A DNA stretch of 64,000 nt from Geobacter sp. AOG2. Its GTDB lineage: Bacteria; Desulfobacterota; Desulfuromonadia; Geobacterales; Pseudopelobacteraceae. Every line of letters begins with the position of its first letter. Position 1 is the stretch's first letter. Positions 7,463-16,297 of the stretch are shown in pieces. Under the pieces are notes generated by a model. The model saw only the letters and a list, made by a program, of their open reading frames with translations. It did not search any database and had not been told where the DNA came from. Made by a program: the position numbers and the translations under genes. Location of the stretch: the NCBI RefSeq assembly GCF_019972295.1, contig NZ_BLJA01000001.1, forward strand, positions 652,049-716,048. The letters are read 5' to 3'.

Positions 7463-9167
7463 ATATCGTCATGACCTGCAGGCCACGACCGGCCCCGGAG
7501 ACATACACGAACGTGATGCCCACCACGCCGTTTTTCCATTCATCACAGCGGTAATCCTTTAAAAACGTACAGCGAAAGGCCTTCACCCGGCTACCCGCTG
7601 GCACTCCCGCCTGGGGCGACAATTCACGCGGGTTCGGCCAGGCGCATTCATCCTGGCGTTCGGCGGCAAAGGTCGGCAGCTTGCCCATGAGCGGCATCTC
7701 CTGACGACAGTAGTCGAAGAAGAGTGCATCGTTCAGCAACCGTCGCGTTGCGTCGTCCACCAGTGGTCCCGCCAAACGGGCGAACAGTTCGTACACACGC
7801 CGGGTGGAAAGGCCGGAAAGGTTGTCGTTGCCAGCCTGACGCGCCATGCGGTCGAAGAGGGAGGCCGTGTCGATGGTGCGCCGCAGCAGCATCAGGACAG
7901 TGGAAAAGCCACTGTGGTTGTAAAACAGATCCAGCAGGCGTCCGATGGTCTCGATACGGCTGATATCGGCAAAGTTGAGCCACGGGTTGCGCAGGATCGT
8001 ATAGGGCGGAAACCCGGAAAAGTGGTAATCGTCATGGCTCGCGATCTCCCGCATGGCGGAGCCTTTGAGCACCTTGAGCGGTTCTATCTGGATCATGTGC
8101 GGGCTCAGGTCGGCCACTGCGCGCAGGGAGGCGAGAAAGCCGGTGAAATCCTCGCCCGGCAGTCCGGCGATCAGGTCCAGGTGCAACTCGATGTCGGTTT
8201 CGGCCCGCAGGCGGCGGACGGTGTCGAAGATGCGGCCCAGGTCGGCTTTGCGGCCGACCCGCAGGAGTGTGGTTTCCGAGGCAGACTGAACGCCTATCTC
8301 GAACCGGAACATTTTGGGCGGTACACGCTTCAGGATGTTTAGATTGTCTTCGGTCAGCAGGTCGGCGGAGATTTCAAAGTGGAAATGGCTGTCCCGGTTA
8401 TGTTTCAGGATGAATTCCCAGATGTCGTTGGCCCGCTGGGCGTCGAAGTTGAACGTGCGGTCCACCAGTTTGATGCTGGCGATATTGTGGCGCATGAGGA
8501 GGGTCAAGTCGCTCTTGATACGCTCCATGCCGAAAGATCGGACGTGCCCCTCGGCGGAAGAAAGGCAGAAGGCGCAGGAAAAGGGGCAGCCACGAGAGGT
8601 CTCGTAGTAGACCAGAGGTTTTTTTAGGTCAACCAGTCCCGCCTCGAAAGGGGAGGGGATAGTGTCCAGCTCCATGAAATGTTTGCTGAGTGGGCCGGAG
8701 GTGATGTCGTCACCGTCGCGGTAATACAGATTGTCGATCTCCCCCAGGGAACGCTCCAGCAGATTGCTGTCGCCATGTCTGACGAGGGCGGTGATCAACT
8801 GGTGGAATACCTGTTCACCCTCCCCTTTGATCACGAAGTCGATGGCCGGGTTGTCGTGCATCAACTCGAAAATAGTGAAGGACACCTCCGGGCCGCCCAG
8901 AACGATGCGTGTGTCCGGTGCGATCTTCTTGATGTCTGAGGCGATGCGCAGCGTTTTCTCGATGTTCCAGATGTAGCAGGAAAAGGCCACCAGATCCGCC
9001 TGTTCGGACATGATATGGCGCAGGAGTTGCTCGCGTGGTTCATTGGTGGTCCATTCCCGGATGGCGGCCGATACGCCGGGAATGGTGTGGCAGTATGTCG
9101 CCAGGCAGGGGAGCGCTAGTGATGCGTGGGAGTATTTGGCGTGGAGCGTGGTCAGTAGAATTTTCAT
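7461..9167 (-). CDS. Cobalamin-binding radical SAM protein (DUF4080 type)
   Basis: Protein of 568 aa with an N-terminal B12-binding fold (about residues 1-140, starting MKILLTTLHAKYSHASLALP). A radical SAM domain follows, with the cluster motif CPFSCAFC (CxxxCxxC) near residue 195. The C-terminal part matches what I know as DUF4080. Such enzymes use S-adenosylmethionine and cobalamin for methylation or rearrangement at unactivated carbon, but the substrate of this subgroup is unknown. The N-terminal domain lacks an obvious DxHxxG motif, as is usual for this class. It starts one base downstream of the capA-like gene on the same strand and probably shares its transcript. The reaction cannot be predicted. 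Confidence 0.85.
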   Translation of the reverse strand: MKILLTTLHAKYSHASLALPCLATYCHTIPGVSAAIREWTTNEPREQLLRHIMSEQADLVAFSCYIWNIEKTLRIASDIKKIAPDTRIVLGGPEVSFTIFELMHDNPAIDFVIKGEGEQVFHQLITALVRHGDSNLLERSLGEIDNLYYRDGDDITSGPLSKHFMELDTIPSPFEAGLVDLKKPLVYYETSRGCPFSCAFCLSSAEGHVRSFGMERIKSDLTLLMRHNIASIKLVDRTFNFDAQRANDIWEFILKHNRDSHFHFEISADLLTEDNLNILKRVPPKMFRFEIGVQSASETTLLRVGRKADLGRIFDTVRRLRAETDIELHLDLIAGLPGEDFTGFLASLRAVADLSPHMIQIEPLKVLKGSAMREIASHDDYHFSGFPPYTILRNPWLNFADISRIETIGRLLDLFYNHSGFSTVLMLLRRTIDTASLFDRMARQAGNDNLSGLSTRRVYELFARLAGPLVDDATRRLLNDALFFDYCRQEMPLMGKLPTFAAERQDECAWPNPRELSPQAGVPAGSRVKAFRCTFLKDYRCDEWKNGVVGITFVYVSGAGRGLQVMTI

Positions 9168-9168
9168 G

Positions 9169-10194
9169 TCAGAAGCTCACAACATAGGAATTATTTTGAA
9201 ATTTGATCTCTGTTTTAAGCGCATTCGAAAGGGAATTCAATCGTTCAATAACAGCTTTGGCCGGTTTTCCCGATAAGAGCCGGGGCTGAAACCCTACCCG
9301 CCGGTAGAGTACGTCCAGCGGCAATATTTCCGCTTCGCGCTGCGCATCGTCAAGCCGTAGAAGGATGATGACGCTCTGGTCGGCTGTGGTGCTCTTGCTT
9401 GCAAAGGCGAAATTGCCGAGACTGTAGAAGATGATGCCCTTTTCGTAGCGCTCGATACCTTGCAGCACATGGGGGTGATGTCCGATGATTACGTCCGCCC
9501 CGGCATCGATGGCCTTGTGAGCAATACTGCGCTGAAGCGAGGTTGGAAAACCTTGTCCTTCCTGGCCCCAATGGAAGGAGACGATCACGTAATCCGCTTC
9601 TCGACGAGCCCGGGCAATGTCAGGGGTAAAGATGTTTTCATAGCCCGGCGCGGTTCCGGGGCGTTGCCTCGCGGCGAAAAACTCCACCGGTTGAGTCAGG
9701 GAGTACCCAAGAAAGGCGATCTTTTTGCCTTTGACGATAAAAAATGCTATCCGGCGCGCCTTGGCCAGGTTTTCGCCGGCACCGACCCAGGTGATGCCGG
9801 CCGTCTCCAGGTTGGTCATGGTTTCGGTCAGCGCTTCGGGTCCGAAGTCCATGCTATGGTTGTTCGCCAGGGTGACTAGGTTGAAGCCGGCTTTGCGCAT
9901 GGCCTTGGCTACTTCCGGTTCGGCCCGGAAACGGAATTTCTTTGCGGTGTATTCCTTGCCCCCCCGTGCGATGGGCGATTCCAGGTTTGCCAGGTTGATG
10001 TCGCTTTTGGCCAGGGTTGCCGCCACCCCGCTGAAGGGTTGGTCGTAGCCTTGCTTCTTGAGTAATGGTGCCCACCTACCCGCCAGCATGATATCGCCGG
10101 TAGCGCCGATGACTATCCCCTCGCCATAAGAATATGGTGGCATGGCGGTGAGCAGGATTACGGCTAGAATTATAAGGGTGGATATCCGTTTCAT
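9169..10194 (-). CDS. CapA-family exported metallophosphatase-like protein
   Basis: Protein of 341 aa with a signal peptide (MKRISTLIILAVILLTAMPP, cleavage after about residue 24). It has the PGA_cap / CapA fold: GATGDIMLAGRWAP at the start of the mature protein, NLANLESPIA, ANNHSMDFG, and the late GHHPHVLQGIERY and YSLGNFAF motifs. CapA proteins of poly-gamma-glutamate and capsule systems are calcineurin-like, and the His, Asp and Asn residues that would bind two metals are present. No capB or capC is nearby, so poly-glutamate synthesis is unlikely and a general envelope role is more plausible. It is followed after one base by the radical SAM gene. Confidence 0.85.
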   Translation of the reverse strand: MKRISTLIILAVILLTAMPPYSYGEGIVIGATGDIMLAGRWAPLLKKQGYDQPFSGVAATLAKSDINLANLESPIARGGKEYTAKKFRFRAEPEVAKAMRKAGFNLVTLANNHSMDFGPEALTETMTNLETAGITWVGAGENLAKARRIAFFIVKGKKIAFLGYSLTQPVEFFAARQRPGTAPGYENIFTPDIARARREADYVIVSFHWGQEGQGFPTSLQRSIAHKAIDAGADVIIGHHPHVLQGIERYEKGIIFYSLGNFAFASKSTTADQSVIILLRLDDAQREAEILPLDVLYRRVGFQPRLLSGKPAKAVIERLNSLSNALKTEIKFQNNSYVVSF

Positions 10195-10249
10195 GAGGCT
10201 CTTTTACATTGACGTGGCGTGATGCAGGTGCTAAAAAATACACTTTTAA

Positions 10250-11542
<1,293 letters not shown>

Positions 11543-11548
11543 TACCCT

Positions 11549-11577
11549 TTGAATTTCGGGAGAGATTATGCTATAGG
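11549..11577 (+). promoter_or_regulatory. Candidate promoter of tRNA-Ser
   Basis: TTGAAT (11549-11554) and TATAGG (11572-11577) are separated by 17 bases and lie 18 bases before the first base of the tRNA. Confidence 0.5.
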
Positions 11578-11595
11578 ACCTTGGAAAGCACATAT

Positions 11596-11683
11596 GGAAG
11601 GGTGGCCGAGTGGTTTAAGGCAGCGGTCTTGAAAACCGCCGAGGTGCAAGCCTCCGTGAGTTCGAATCTCACCTCTTCCGCCA
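11596..11683 (+). tRNA. tRNA-Ser (anticodon TGA)
   Basis: 88-base class II tRNA including the encoded CCA. The acceptor stem GGAAGGG pairs with CTCTTCC (one G-T pair), with discriminator G. The anticodon arm GCGGT-CTTGAAA-ACCGC gives anticodon TGA, reading UCA codons. The long variable arm and TTCGAAT T-loop are typical of tRNA-Ser. A degenerate copy of its 3' half occurs at 13129-13187. Confidence 0.95.
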
Positions 11684-11692
11684 TAAAATATC

Positions 11693-11727
11693 AAGGACTT
11701 AGGCTAAAAACCTAAGTCCTTTTTTTT
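11693..11727 (+). terminator. Intrinsic terminator after tRNA-Ser
   Basis: Perfect 11-bp stem AAGGACTTAGG / CCTAAGTCCTT with a 7-base loop, ending in a run of eight T residues; it lies ten bases after the tRNA CCA. Confidence 0.9.
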
Positions 11728-11866
11728 GCCGGCTGGCGCGGATGGCGATGCAGGTATAAACGTGCTGCCTTAAAGACCCCACTCATAGGCTGCAAGTGGA
11801 TAGTGCGTTCTTAGCTGATGCAAACCACCTGGGCGCAATTTCTCGCCATTGATTGTGCGCACATTG

Positions 11867-12244
11867 TCAATACCGCTCCTTGGTAGTCATTCTATTGTGC
11901 TTATATTGGTAATTGTTCCAGGGATGCTCGTGGGAACGCTGAGGTTGGTCCAATAGGAACAATACAAAGCCGTCAACGGTATCAGCGGAATAAGGAGTAT
12001 TATCGTGATCACCGTTTACCTTGCCCTGGTATCTGTTACTCGTTGACCCTTTCCCATCAGGAAGTATAAGAGTGTTGTAATGGGGGGAAGAAGCATAAGA
12101 ATATAGCCATGCCATCTTGACACCTAAATCGCGGAATCTATTCAGAACAACATCAATTATAGCATACTGCCAGACGCACGACGAAAATACCAGAATAGCG
12201 ATGATTGTAATGATAAATATTGTTAAAAGTATTATGTGAACCAT
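11867..12244 (-). CDS. Hypothetical membrane-anchored protein, uncertain
   Basis: Open reading frame of 125 codons inside the AT-rich insert. It begins with a strongly hydrophobic segment (MVHIILLTIFIITIIAILVF, residues 1-20), consistent with one membrane helix or a signal anchor. A polar domain without recognisable motifs follows; it contains two short aromatic-rich patches and ends in basic residues. I see no ribosome binding site before the ATG at 12244. The codons and base composition match the insert rather than the rest of the window. It could be a horizontally acquired orphan gene or a chance frame. I do not recognise the protein. Confidence 0.35.
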   Translation of the reverse strand: MVHIILLTIFIITIIAILVFSSCVWQYAIIDVVLNRFRDLGVKMAWLYSYASSPHYNTLILPDGKGSTSNRYQGKVNGDHDNTPYSADTVDGFVLFLLDQPQRSHEHPWNNYQYKHNRMTTKERY

Positions 12245-12340
12245 TTTATAGAAAATAATGTCTACGCTAATTGATATATTATAGTATCATGATAACGTGA
12301 TATAAATTGTTTAATATCAAATCTTAAAGGAGATAGTTAA

Positions 12341-12907
12341 ATGCCAACCCTGCTCGAACTTACAGTGCAGATCGTATCGTCACATGCCCTTTCATCAGAC
12401 ATGACCCAAGACCAATTACTTGAAGAACTCCAGAAGGTACACGCTTCTCTCAAGGCAATCGAATCGGGCACATCTGTCGAACCAGCGACAAAAGAGCAAC
12501 CCAAGCTGACCATCAAGCAGGCTTTCAAAAAAGATGAAATCATTTGTATGGTGTGCGGGCAGAGATTCAAAACCCTCAAGAGGCACCTTGCACAAGCACA
12601 CGATCTAAAACCGGGTCAATATAGAAAACAATTCAGCATACCTTCCTCAATGTCTTTGACCGCCAAGAGCTATTCTGAGTCGCGCCGGCAGACGGCAGTG
12701 GACAAGGGGCTTGGTGAAGGGCTTGCCAAAGCCAGGGAGTTAAGAGCCGCCAAAGCGCAAGGGGAGAAAGCACCCGTGCCGGCAGTGAGAGTGAAGCCTG
12801 CCGTACCGGCAGTGAGAGTTAAGGCATCAGTACCGGCGATTAAGACCAAAGCCCCAGTACAGGCAAAGACAAAGAAAGTTAGTGTACCTGCAAAGAAATC
12901 TAAGTAA
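12341..12907 (+). CDS. MucR/Ros-family transcriptional regulator with a five-repeat basic tail
   Basis: Protein of 188 aa. Residues 1-60 hold the MucR N-terminal pattern (LLELTVQIVSSHALSS). Residues about 68-90 form the zinc-finger-like core CMVCGQRFKTLKRHLAQAH (CxxC and HxxxxH), followed by DLKPGQYRKQFSIP. MucR/Ros proteins bind AT-rich DNA in an H-NS-like manner and control surface polysaccharide and virulence genes. The C-terminal 45 residues are unusual: five 9-residue units ending in K, rich in Val, Pro, Ala and Lys. AAAGGAGA lies before the ATG. The gene sits inside the tRNA-Ser-bounded AT-rich insert, so it was probably acquired. Confidence 0.85.
   Translation: MPTLLELTVQIVSSHALSSDMTQDQLLEELQKVHASLKAIESGTSVEPATKEQPKLTIKQAFKKDEIICMVCGQRFKTLKRHLAQAHDLKPGQYRKQFSIPSSMSLTAKSYSESRRQTAVDKGLGEGLAKARELRAAKAQGEKAPVPAVRVKPAVPAVRVKASVPAIKTKAPVQAKTKKVSVPAKKSK
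12770..12904 (+). repeat. Five tandem 27-base units encoding the MucR tail
   Basis: Exactly 135 bases before the stop codon divide into five in-frame 27-base units. The peptides read APVPAVRVK, PAVPAVRVK, ASVPAIKTK, APVQAKTKK and VSVPAKKSK. The first two are nearly identical in DNA and the later ones diverge, so the array grew by duplication and the 3' copies are older. Confidence 0.85.
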
Positions 12908-13128
12908 CTATTTATTTTGTAGCGTAATAACGGATGGATAAAGTTTGGGCGTGGAAGTCTCCAGATAATGGAACGATATGCCCAACTATCGCTTGGCAAG
13001 CCGCCACATGCTGCAAAGATACTTGAATTATAAGACTGTTTAATGTACGGTGATACATAAAAATGCAGCGGTAATGGAAAGTGCTTGAGGATAACTTTTT
13101 GATATAATAGTTATTTTCTGGAGGGACT
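12908..13128. other. AT-rich spacer of the insert, no gene seen
   Basis: About 220 bases after the MucR gene with short runs of A and T, no open frame with a start and ribosome site, and no clear hairpin terminator. It runs up to the degenerate tRNA-Ser fragment. Confidence 0.5.
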
Positions 13129-13187
13129 GGTCTAAGAAACCGCAGGGGCACAAGCCTTCGTGAGTTCGAATTTCACCTCTTCCGCCA
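13129..13187 (+). repeat. Degenerate duplicate of the tRNA-Ser 3' half (att-like)
   Basis: From GGTCT to the terminal GCCA this segment parallels the anticodon arm, variable arm, T arm and acceptor end of the tRNA-Ser at 11596-11683. The last part, CGTGAGTTCGAAT then TCACCTCTTCCGCCATA, differs from the tRNA at one base, while the anticodon region has several changes. The D-arm is missing, so it cannot be a functional tRNA. Confidence 0.8.
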
Positions 13188-13330
13188 TATAATAAAGGTA
13201 CTTATGTTTATGCATGGGTGCCTTTCTTGTTTTGGCCGATGCCGGCAAAACCTTAGCCGGCTCCCTCGCGCATATTTCCTGTGTGGTCCTTTTTACGCGA
13301 TTCGTCACCGACGTTCTAAGTAGAGGCTTT

Positions 13331-15004
13331 ATGAGCGGCAAGTCAACCTTGGTTGCAACAAAACTGAAAAATTTTCGTGAGACGTTCATACGTCAACTCC
13401 CCTCGAAATTAGACCAGATCAGGGAGGCTCATGCCGCCCTTGGTCAGGCTGCTTCGGCCAAGGACGGGCTGGATAGGCTGCATCGTTGTTTGCACTCCTT
13501 AAGGGGGGTGAGCGCCAACTTCGGGTTGGACGCCCTAAGCGACATTGCCGCGGAGGGAGAACGGTTGGCAAAGGAGGCGAGAAAAGGGGAAGCCGGCCCC
13601 GAGACCGCGTGGGGTCCCCTTTTGGCAGAACTTGTTGGCCGGTTGGAACGTGAGGCGGCCCGTACCGATGCGTCGCAGCTGATGGACCTGCAGGCTCTGG
13701 AGATTGTGGCCGCCGCCGAAACCTTTCACGAGATGGAGCGCAAGGTCGTCTACCTCTGCGAGGATGATTCGATTCAACGTTTAAATCTTGCCACGCAGAT
13801 CGGCTGTTTCGGTTTCGAGGTGGTTTCTTTCGGGGAGCTTGATCAGTTTCGCACGGCGATCCGCAACGGGCACCCCGACATCATTGTCATGGATTTGGTC
13901 TATCCCGACCTGCCGGCCGGAGGGGCGGACATAATGCGGGAGGTGCAGGCCGATCTGGAGCGGGAAATCCCCACGGTCTTCATTTCGTCCCAGAGCAGCC
14001 TTCCTTCCCGTCTCGCGGCGTTACGAGCTGGGTCCAGCGCCTACTTCGTCAAGCCGATAAACATCACCGACCTTTGCACCACCCTCCACGCCCTAACGAC
14101 GCGGGAGGCCCCCGAGCCGTATCGGATCATGGTCGTGGATGACGATCCCCTGTTGACGGAGATGACCACCTTGGTCCTCCAAGATGCGGGGATGGATACC
14201 CGGACTTTGAATGATCCTCTGCAGGCGTTGCCGCTCCTCTTTGAATTCAAGCCGGATTTGATCCTAATGGATATGTACATGCCTGATTGCAATGGTATGG
14301 AGTTGGCCAAGGCTATCCGGCAGATCGACGCTTATTTCAGTATCCCCATAATCTTCCTCTCCGCCGAAACCGATGCGGATGCCCAATTTGAAGCGAGACG
14401 GATGGGAGGGGACGAATTTCTGGTCAAACCGATTAAGCCTGACCACCTGATCTCTACAGTGACCGTTCTTGCCGAACGGATGAAGATAATTCGCTCCTTC
14501 ATGGTGAGGGACAGCATGACCGGGCTCTTCAATTACGCTGCGACCAAGGACCATCTCGACATCGCTATCAAGCAGGCCCAGCGTCAAAGAGAAAATGTCT
14601 GTTTTGCCATGATCGACCTTGACCGCTTCAAGGAGATTAACGACAATTACGGTCATGAGGCGGGTGACCGGGTTCTGATGGCATTGGCCAGACTTCTCAG
14701 GCAGCGGCTCCGCAAATCCGATGTGGTCGGCCGCACCGGGGGCGAGGAGTTTGCCGTGGTGCTTCCCACATGCACCCTCCAGGATGCAGGCCATCTCCTG
14801 CAGCAGTTGCTGGAAAGTTTTGCCACTATCGGTTTTCCGGCCGGGGATACTTCCTTTTATTCGACATTCAGTTGTGGTGTCGCCTCCCTTGATAAATATG
14901 ACACGGCGGAAAAACTTTACAAGGCGGCGGATGAGGCGCTCTATGTCGCCAAGCAGGAGGGCCGTAATCGCGTCGTGGCAGTCGGTTACGAAGAGGTAAA
15001 ATAG
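13331..15004 (+). CDS. Hpt-REC-REC-GGDEF signalling protein (diguanylate cyclase)
   Basis: Cytoplasmic protein of 557 aa with four domains. The Hpt domain has its phospho-accepting His55 in HSLRGVSANFG. Receiver 1 (about 140-255) has the acidic pair CEDD, the Asp in IIVMDLVYPD and Lys in FVKPI. Receiver 2 (about 265-380) has VVDDD, LILMDMYMPD and FLVKPIKP. The GGDEF domain (about 390-555) has the active-site variant GGEEF and, five residues upstream, the RKSD inhibitory site. It should make c-di-GMP and feel product inhibition. The ATG at 13331 has AGAGG upstream; 39 codons of open frame before it lack homology. There is no membrane segment, so input comes from an unlinked kinase. Confidence 0.92.
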   Translation: MSGKSTLVATKLKNFRETFIRQLPSKLDQIREAHAALGQAASAKDGLDRLHRCLHSLRGVSANFGLDALSDIAAEGERLAKEARKGEAGPETAWGPLLAELVGRLEREAARTDASQLMDLQALEIVAAAETFHEMERKVVYLCEDDSIQRLNLATQIGCFGFEVVSFGELDQFRTAIRNGHPDIIVMDLVYPDLPAGGADIMREVQADLEREIPTVFISSQSSLPSRLAALRAGSSAYFVKPINITDLCTTLHALTTREAPEPYRIMVVDDDPLLTEMTTLVLQDAGMDTRTLNDPLQALPLLFEFKPDLILMDMYMPDCNGMELAKAIRQIDAYFSIPIIFLSAETDADAQFEARRMGGDEFLVKPIKPDHLISTVTVLAERMKIIRSFMVRDSMTGLFNYAATKDHLDIAIKQAQRQRENVCFAMIDLDRFKEINDNYGHEAGDRVLMALARLLRQRLRKSDVVGRTGGEEFAVVLPTCTLQDAGHLLQQLLESFATIGFPAGDTSFYSTFSCGVASLDKYDTAEKLYKAADEALYVAKQEGRNRVVAVGYEEVK

Positions 15005-15128
15005 CGGCCGAAGAAATGAGTCTGGGCAGGAGCAGGACAAGAAGATGACACTGTCCGGACTCTTGCTATGCCAACAGGGCTTAAAATAAGCTTTTTTGCA
15101 GGATAAGGTCTTACTGTTTTATGAAAAC

Positions 15129-15171
15129 GATAGTCAAAATCATTTACATTCGAAATTGAATTGGTTACTAT
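15129..15171 (+). promoter_or_regulatory. Promoter with a Fur-box-like operator
   Basis: TTTACA (15143-15148) and TACTAT (15166-15171) are 17 bases apart. GATAGTCAAAATCATTTAC (15129-15147) matches the classical 19-base Fur consensus at 14 positions and overlaps the -35 element. This would allow iron-dependent repression of the small exported protein downstream. Confidence 0.4.
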
Positions 15172-15211
15172 ACAACCATAAAGAAGTAGAACGTTTCATA
15201 GGAGGTCAACC

Positions 15212-15538
15212 ATGAACAGTATAGCAAGAACGGTGACGATCGTCGCGGCATCTATGCTTTTTTCAGCCATACCGGTCCTTGCCGATGAAGGGAATATGGG
15301 GGCAACGGAGTCGCAGATTCCGCAGGTTGGGCAGGGCCAAAAGGATGAATGTCTCCTGGTAGCCATGAACTGCGGCAAGGACGTTGACTCGATTCAGGAA
15401 AGGATTGAGAGGCTGAATGGGGAAATCAGCCGGGGAACTGATGTTTACACGCCTCAAGAATTGAGACAACTGCAGAATGAGCGTGACGACTACAATAAAC
15501 AGTTCGAGCTTCTCATTGAAAACGGCGGTGGCGGATAA
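15212..15538 (+). CDS. Small exported protein of unknown function
   Basis: Protein of 108 aa with a clear signal peptide (MNSIARTVTIVAASMLFSAI, cleavage probably after VLA near residue 24). The mature part contains DECLLVAMNCGKDVDSIQERI with two cysteines eight residues apart, then a charged helix that could form a coiled coil. I recall similar short exported proteins in Geobacter relatives but no function for them. AGGAGG seven bases before the ATG is a strong ribosome site. It is a single-gene unit with its own promoter and a terminator after it. The possible Fur-type operator upstream hints at a link with metal supply. Confidence 0.75.
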   Translation: MNSIARTVTIVAASMLFSAIPVLADEGNMGATESQIPQVGQGQKDECLLVAMNCGKDVDSIQERIERLNGEISRGTDVYTPQELRQLQNERDDYNKQFELLIENGGGG

Positions 15539-15585
15539 GCGTAGGGTTGCAGAGACCTGCAATCCGGTGTGAACGGGTAACGCGG

Positions 15586-15622
15586 GAGGCTGTGCGGCGA
15601 ATGGCGCACGGCCTCTTTCTCT
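15586..15622 (+). terminator. Intrinsic terminator
   Basis: Stem GAGGCTGTGCG / CGCACGGCCTC (one T-G pair) with an 8-base loop, followed by TTTCTCTTT. It closes the unit of the small exported protein. Confidence 0.75.
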
Positions 15623-15966
15623 TTATATAACAATCTGGCTGTTGAGAAGCTTGGCATGAAAGGATTAGAGGTTACTCTGGTCCAGGCGGCAGGTGTGATG
15701 GCGTGCGGCGAAGGTTCCGCCGCGAGTGGCGCCGGTCAGACCGTGGAAGGTAGGAGTCGGATGCCTGGGGCAAGCTTATAGCCATTTTATCGTTCCTGGT
15801 AGTTGTCTTCGCTGTACAGTTTACAAAAACCGCGTTATGGTGTACTCACCCAGCGGAGTTCTGAGGCCTGTCCATATGGGATACCCTTTCATGATGCTCC
15901 AGATCGTCTTTCCATTCCCCATCGGACAGGGGGCGTCGGATTCGGGCCGAAAGGAAAAAAGGATCA
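15623..15966. other. Intergenic stretch, no gene supported
   Basis: About 340 bases before the S4-domain gene. A GC-rich patch near 15680-15750 could fold but matches no riboswitch class that I can recognise; in particular it lacks c-di-GMP and cobalamin riboswitch signatures. Short frames here have no ribosome site or conserved look. Confidence 0.5.
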
Positions 15967-16179
15967 ATGTCTTTTTTCATTACCAGCGAATACATCAAGT
16001 TGGACAGCTTTCTCAAGGCGGTTAATGCCGTGGGATCGGGTGGGGAGGCAAAGGTGATCATTGCGGAAGGCGATGTGCGCGTGAACGGTTCCGTTGAATT
16101 GCGCCGGGGACGTAAACTCCACCCCGGCGACCGGGTTGAACTGGCTGGATACAGCTACTTGGTGGAGCGGCACCCCTGA
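15967..16179 (+). CDS. S4-domain RNA-binding protein (YbcJ-like)
   Basis: Protein of 70 aa that is essentially one S4 domain: YIKLDSFLKAVNAVGSGGEAK, then GDVRVNGSVELRRGRKLHPGDRV. These are the alpha-L RNA-binding motif features of YbcJ/YaaA-type proteins, which are thought to bind ribosomal or tRNA structures. AAGGA lies shortly before the ATG. It precedes hemE by about 120 bases on the same strand and may or may not share its transcript. The domain call is firm; the RNA target is unknown. Confidence 0.85.
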   Translation: MSFFITSEYIKLDSFLKAVNAVGSGGEAKVIIAEGDVRVNGSVELRRGRKLHPGDRVELAGYSYLVERHP

Positions 16180-16297
16180 TTGGTGACCCTTCGTTTTGAC
16201 TAACCCTCAAATTAATTTGACTTTTCCCGTGGTGTAGAACTAAAATCCTCCCTTATTTTGCCATTTTTCATGCTGTTATCACATTCTGGGAGATGAT

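Larger units (their letters stand above)
11684..13187. mobile_element. Small AT-rich insert bounded by tRNA-Ser and a degenerate tRNA-Ser 3' copy
   Basis: A 1.5-kb segment visibly richer in A and T than both flanks starts at the 3' end of tRNA-Ser. It ends at a second, diverged copy of the same tRNA 3' half (13129-13187). This is the signature left by integration of an element into a tRNA gene. It carries a MucR-like regulator gene and one doubtful membrane-protein ORF. No integrase is present, so it is likely the eroded remnant of a larger island, or an element mobilised in trans. The boundaries are visible in the sequence; the history is inferred. Confidence 0.55.

Noticed and set aside
13129-13187. 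Second functional tRNA-Ser
   Set aside because: Only the 3' half is recognisable; the D-arm is absent and the anticodon stem is damaged.
15656-15966. Riboswitch upstream of the S4-domain gene
   Set aside because: GC-rich and able to fold, but none of the conserved segments of c-di-GMP, cobalamin, TPP or molybdenum-cofactor classes could be found by eye.
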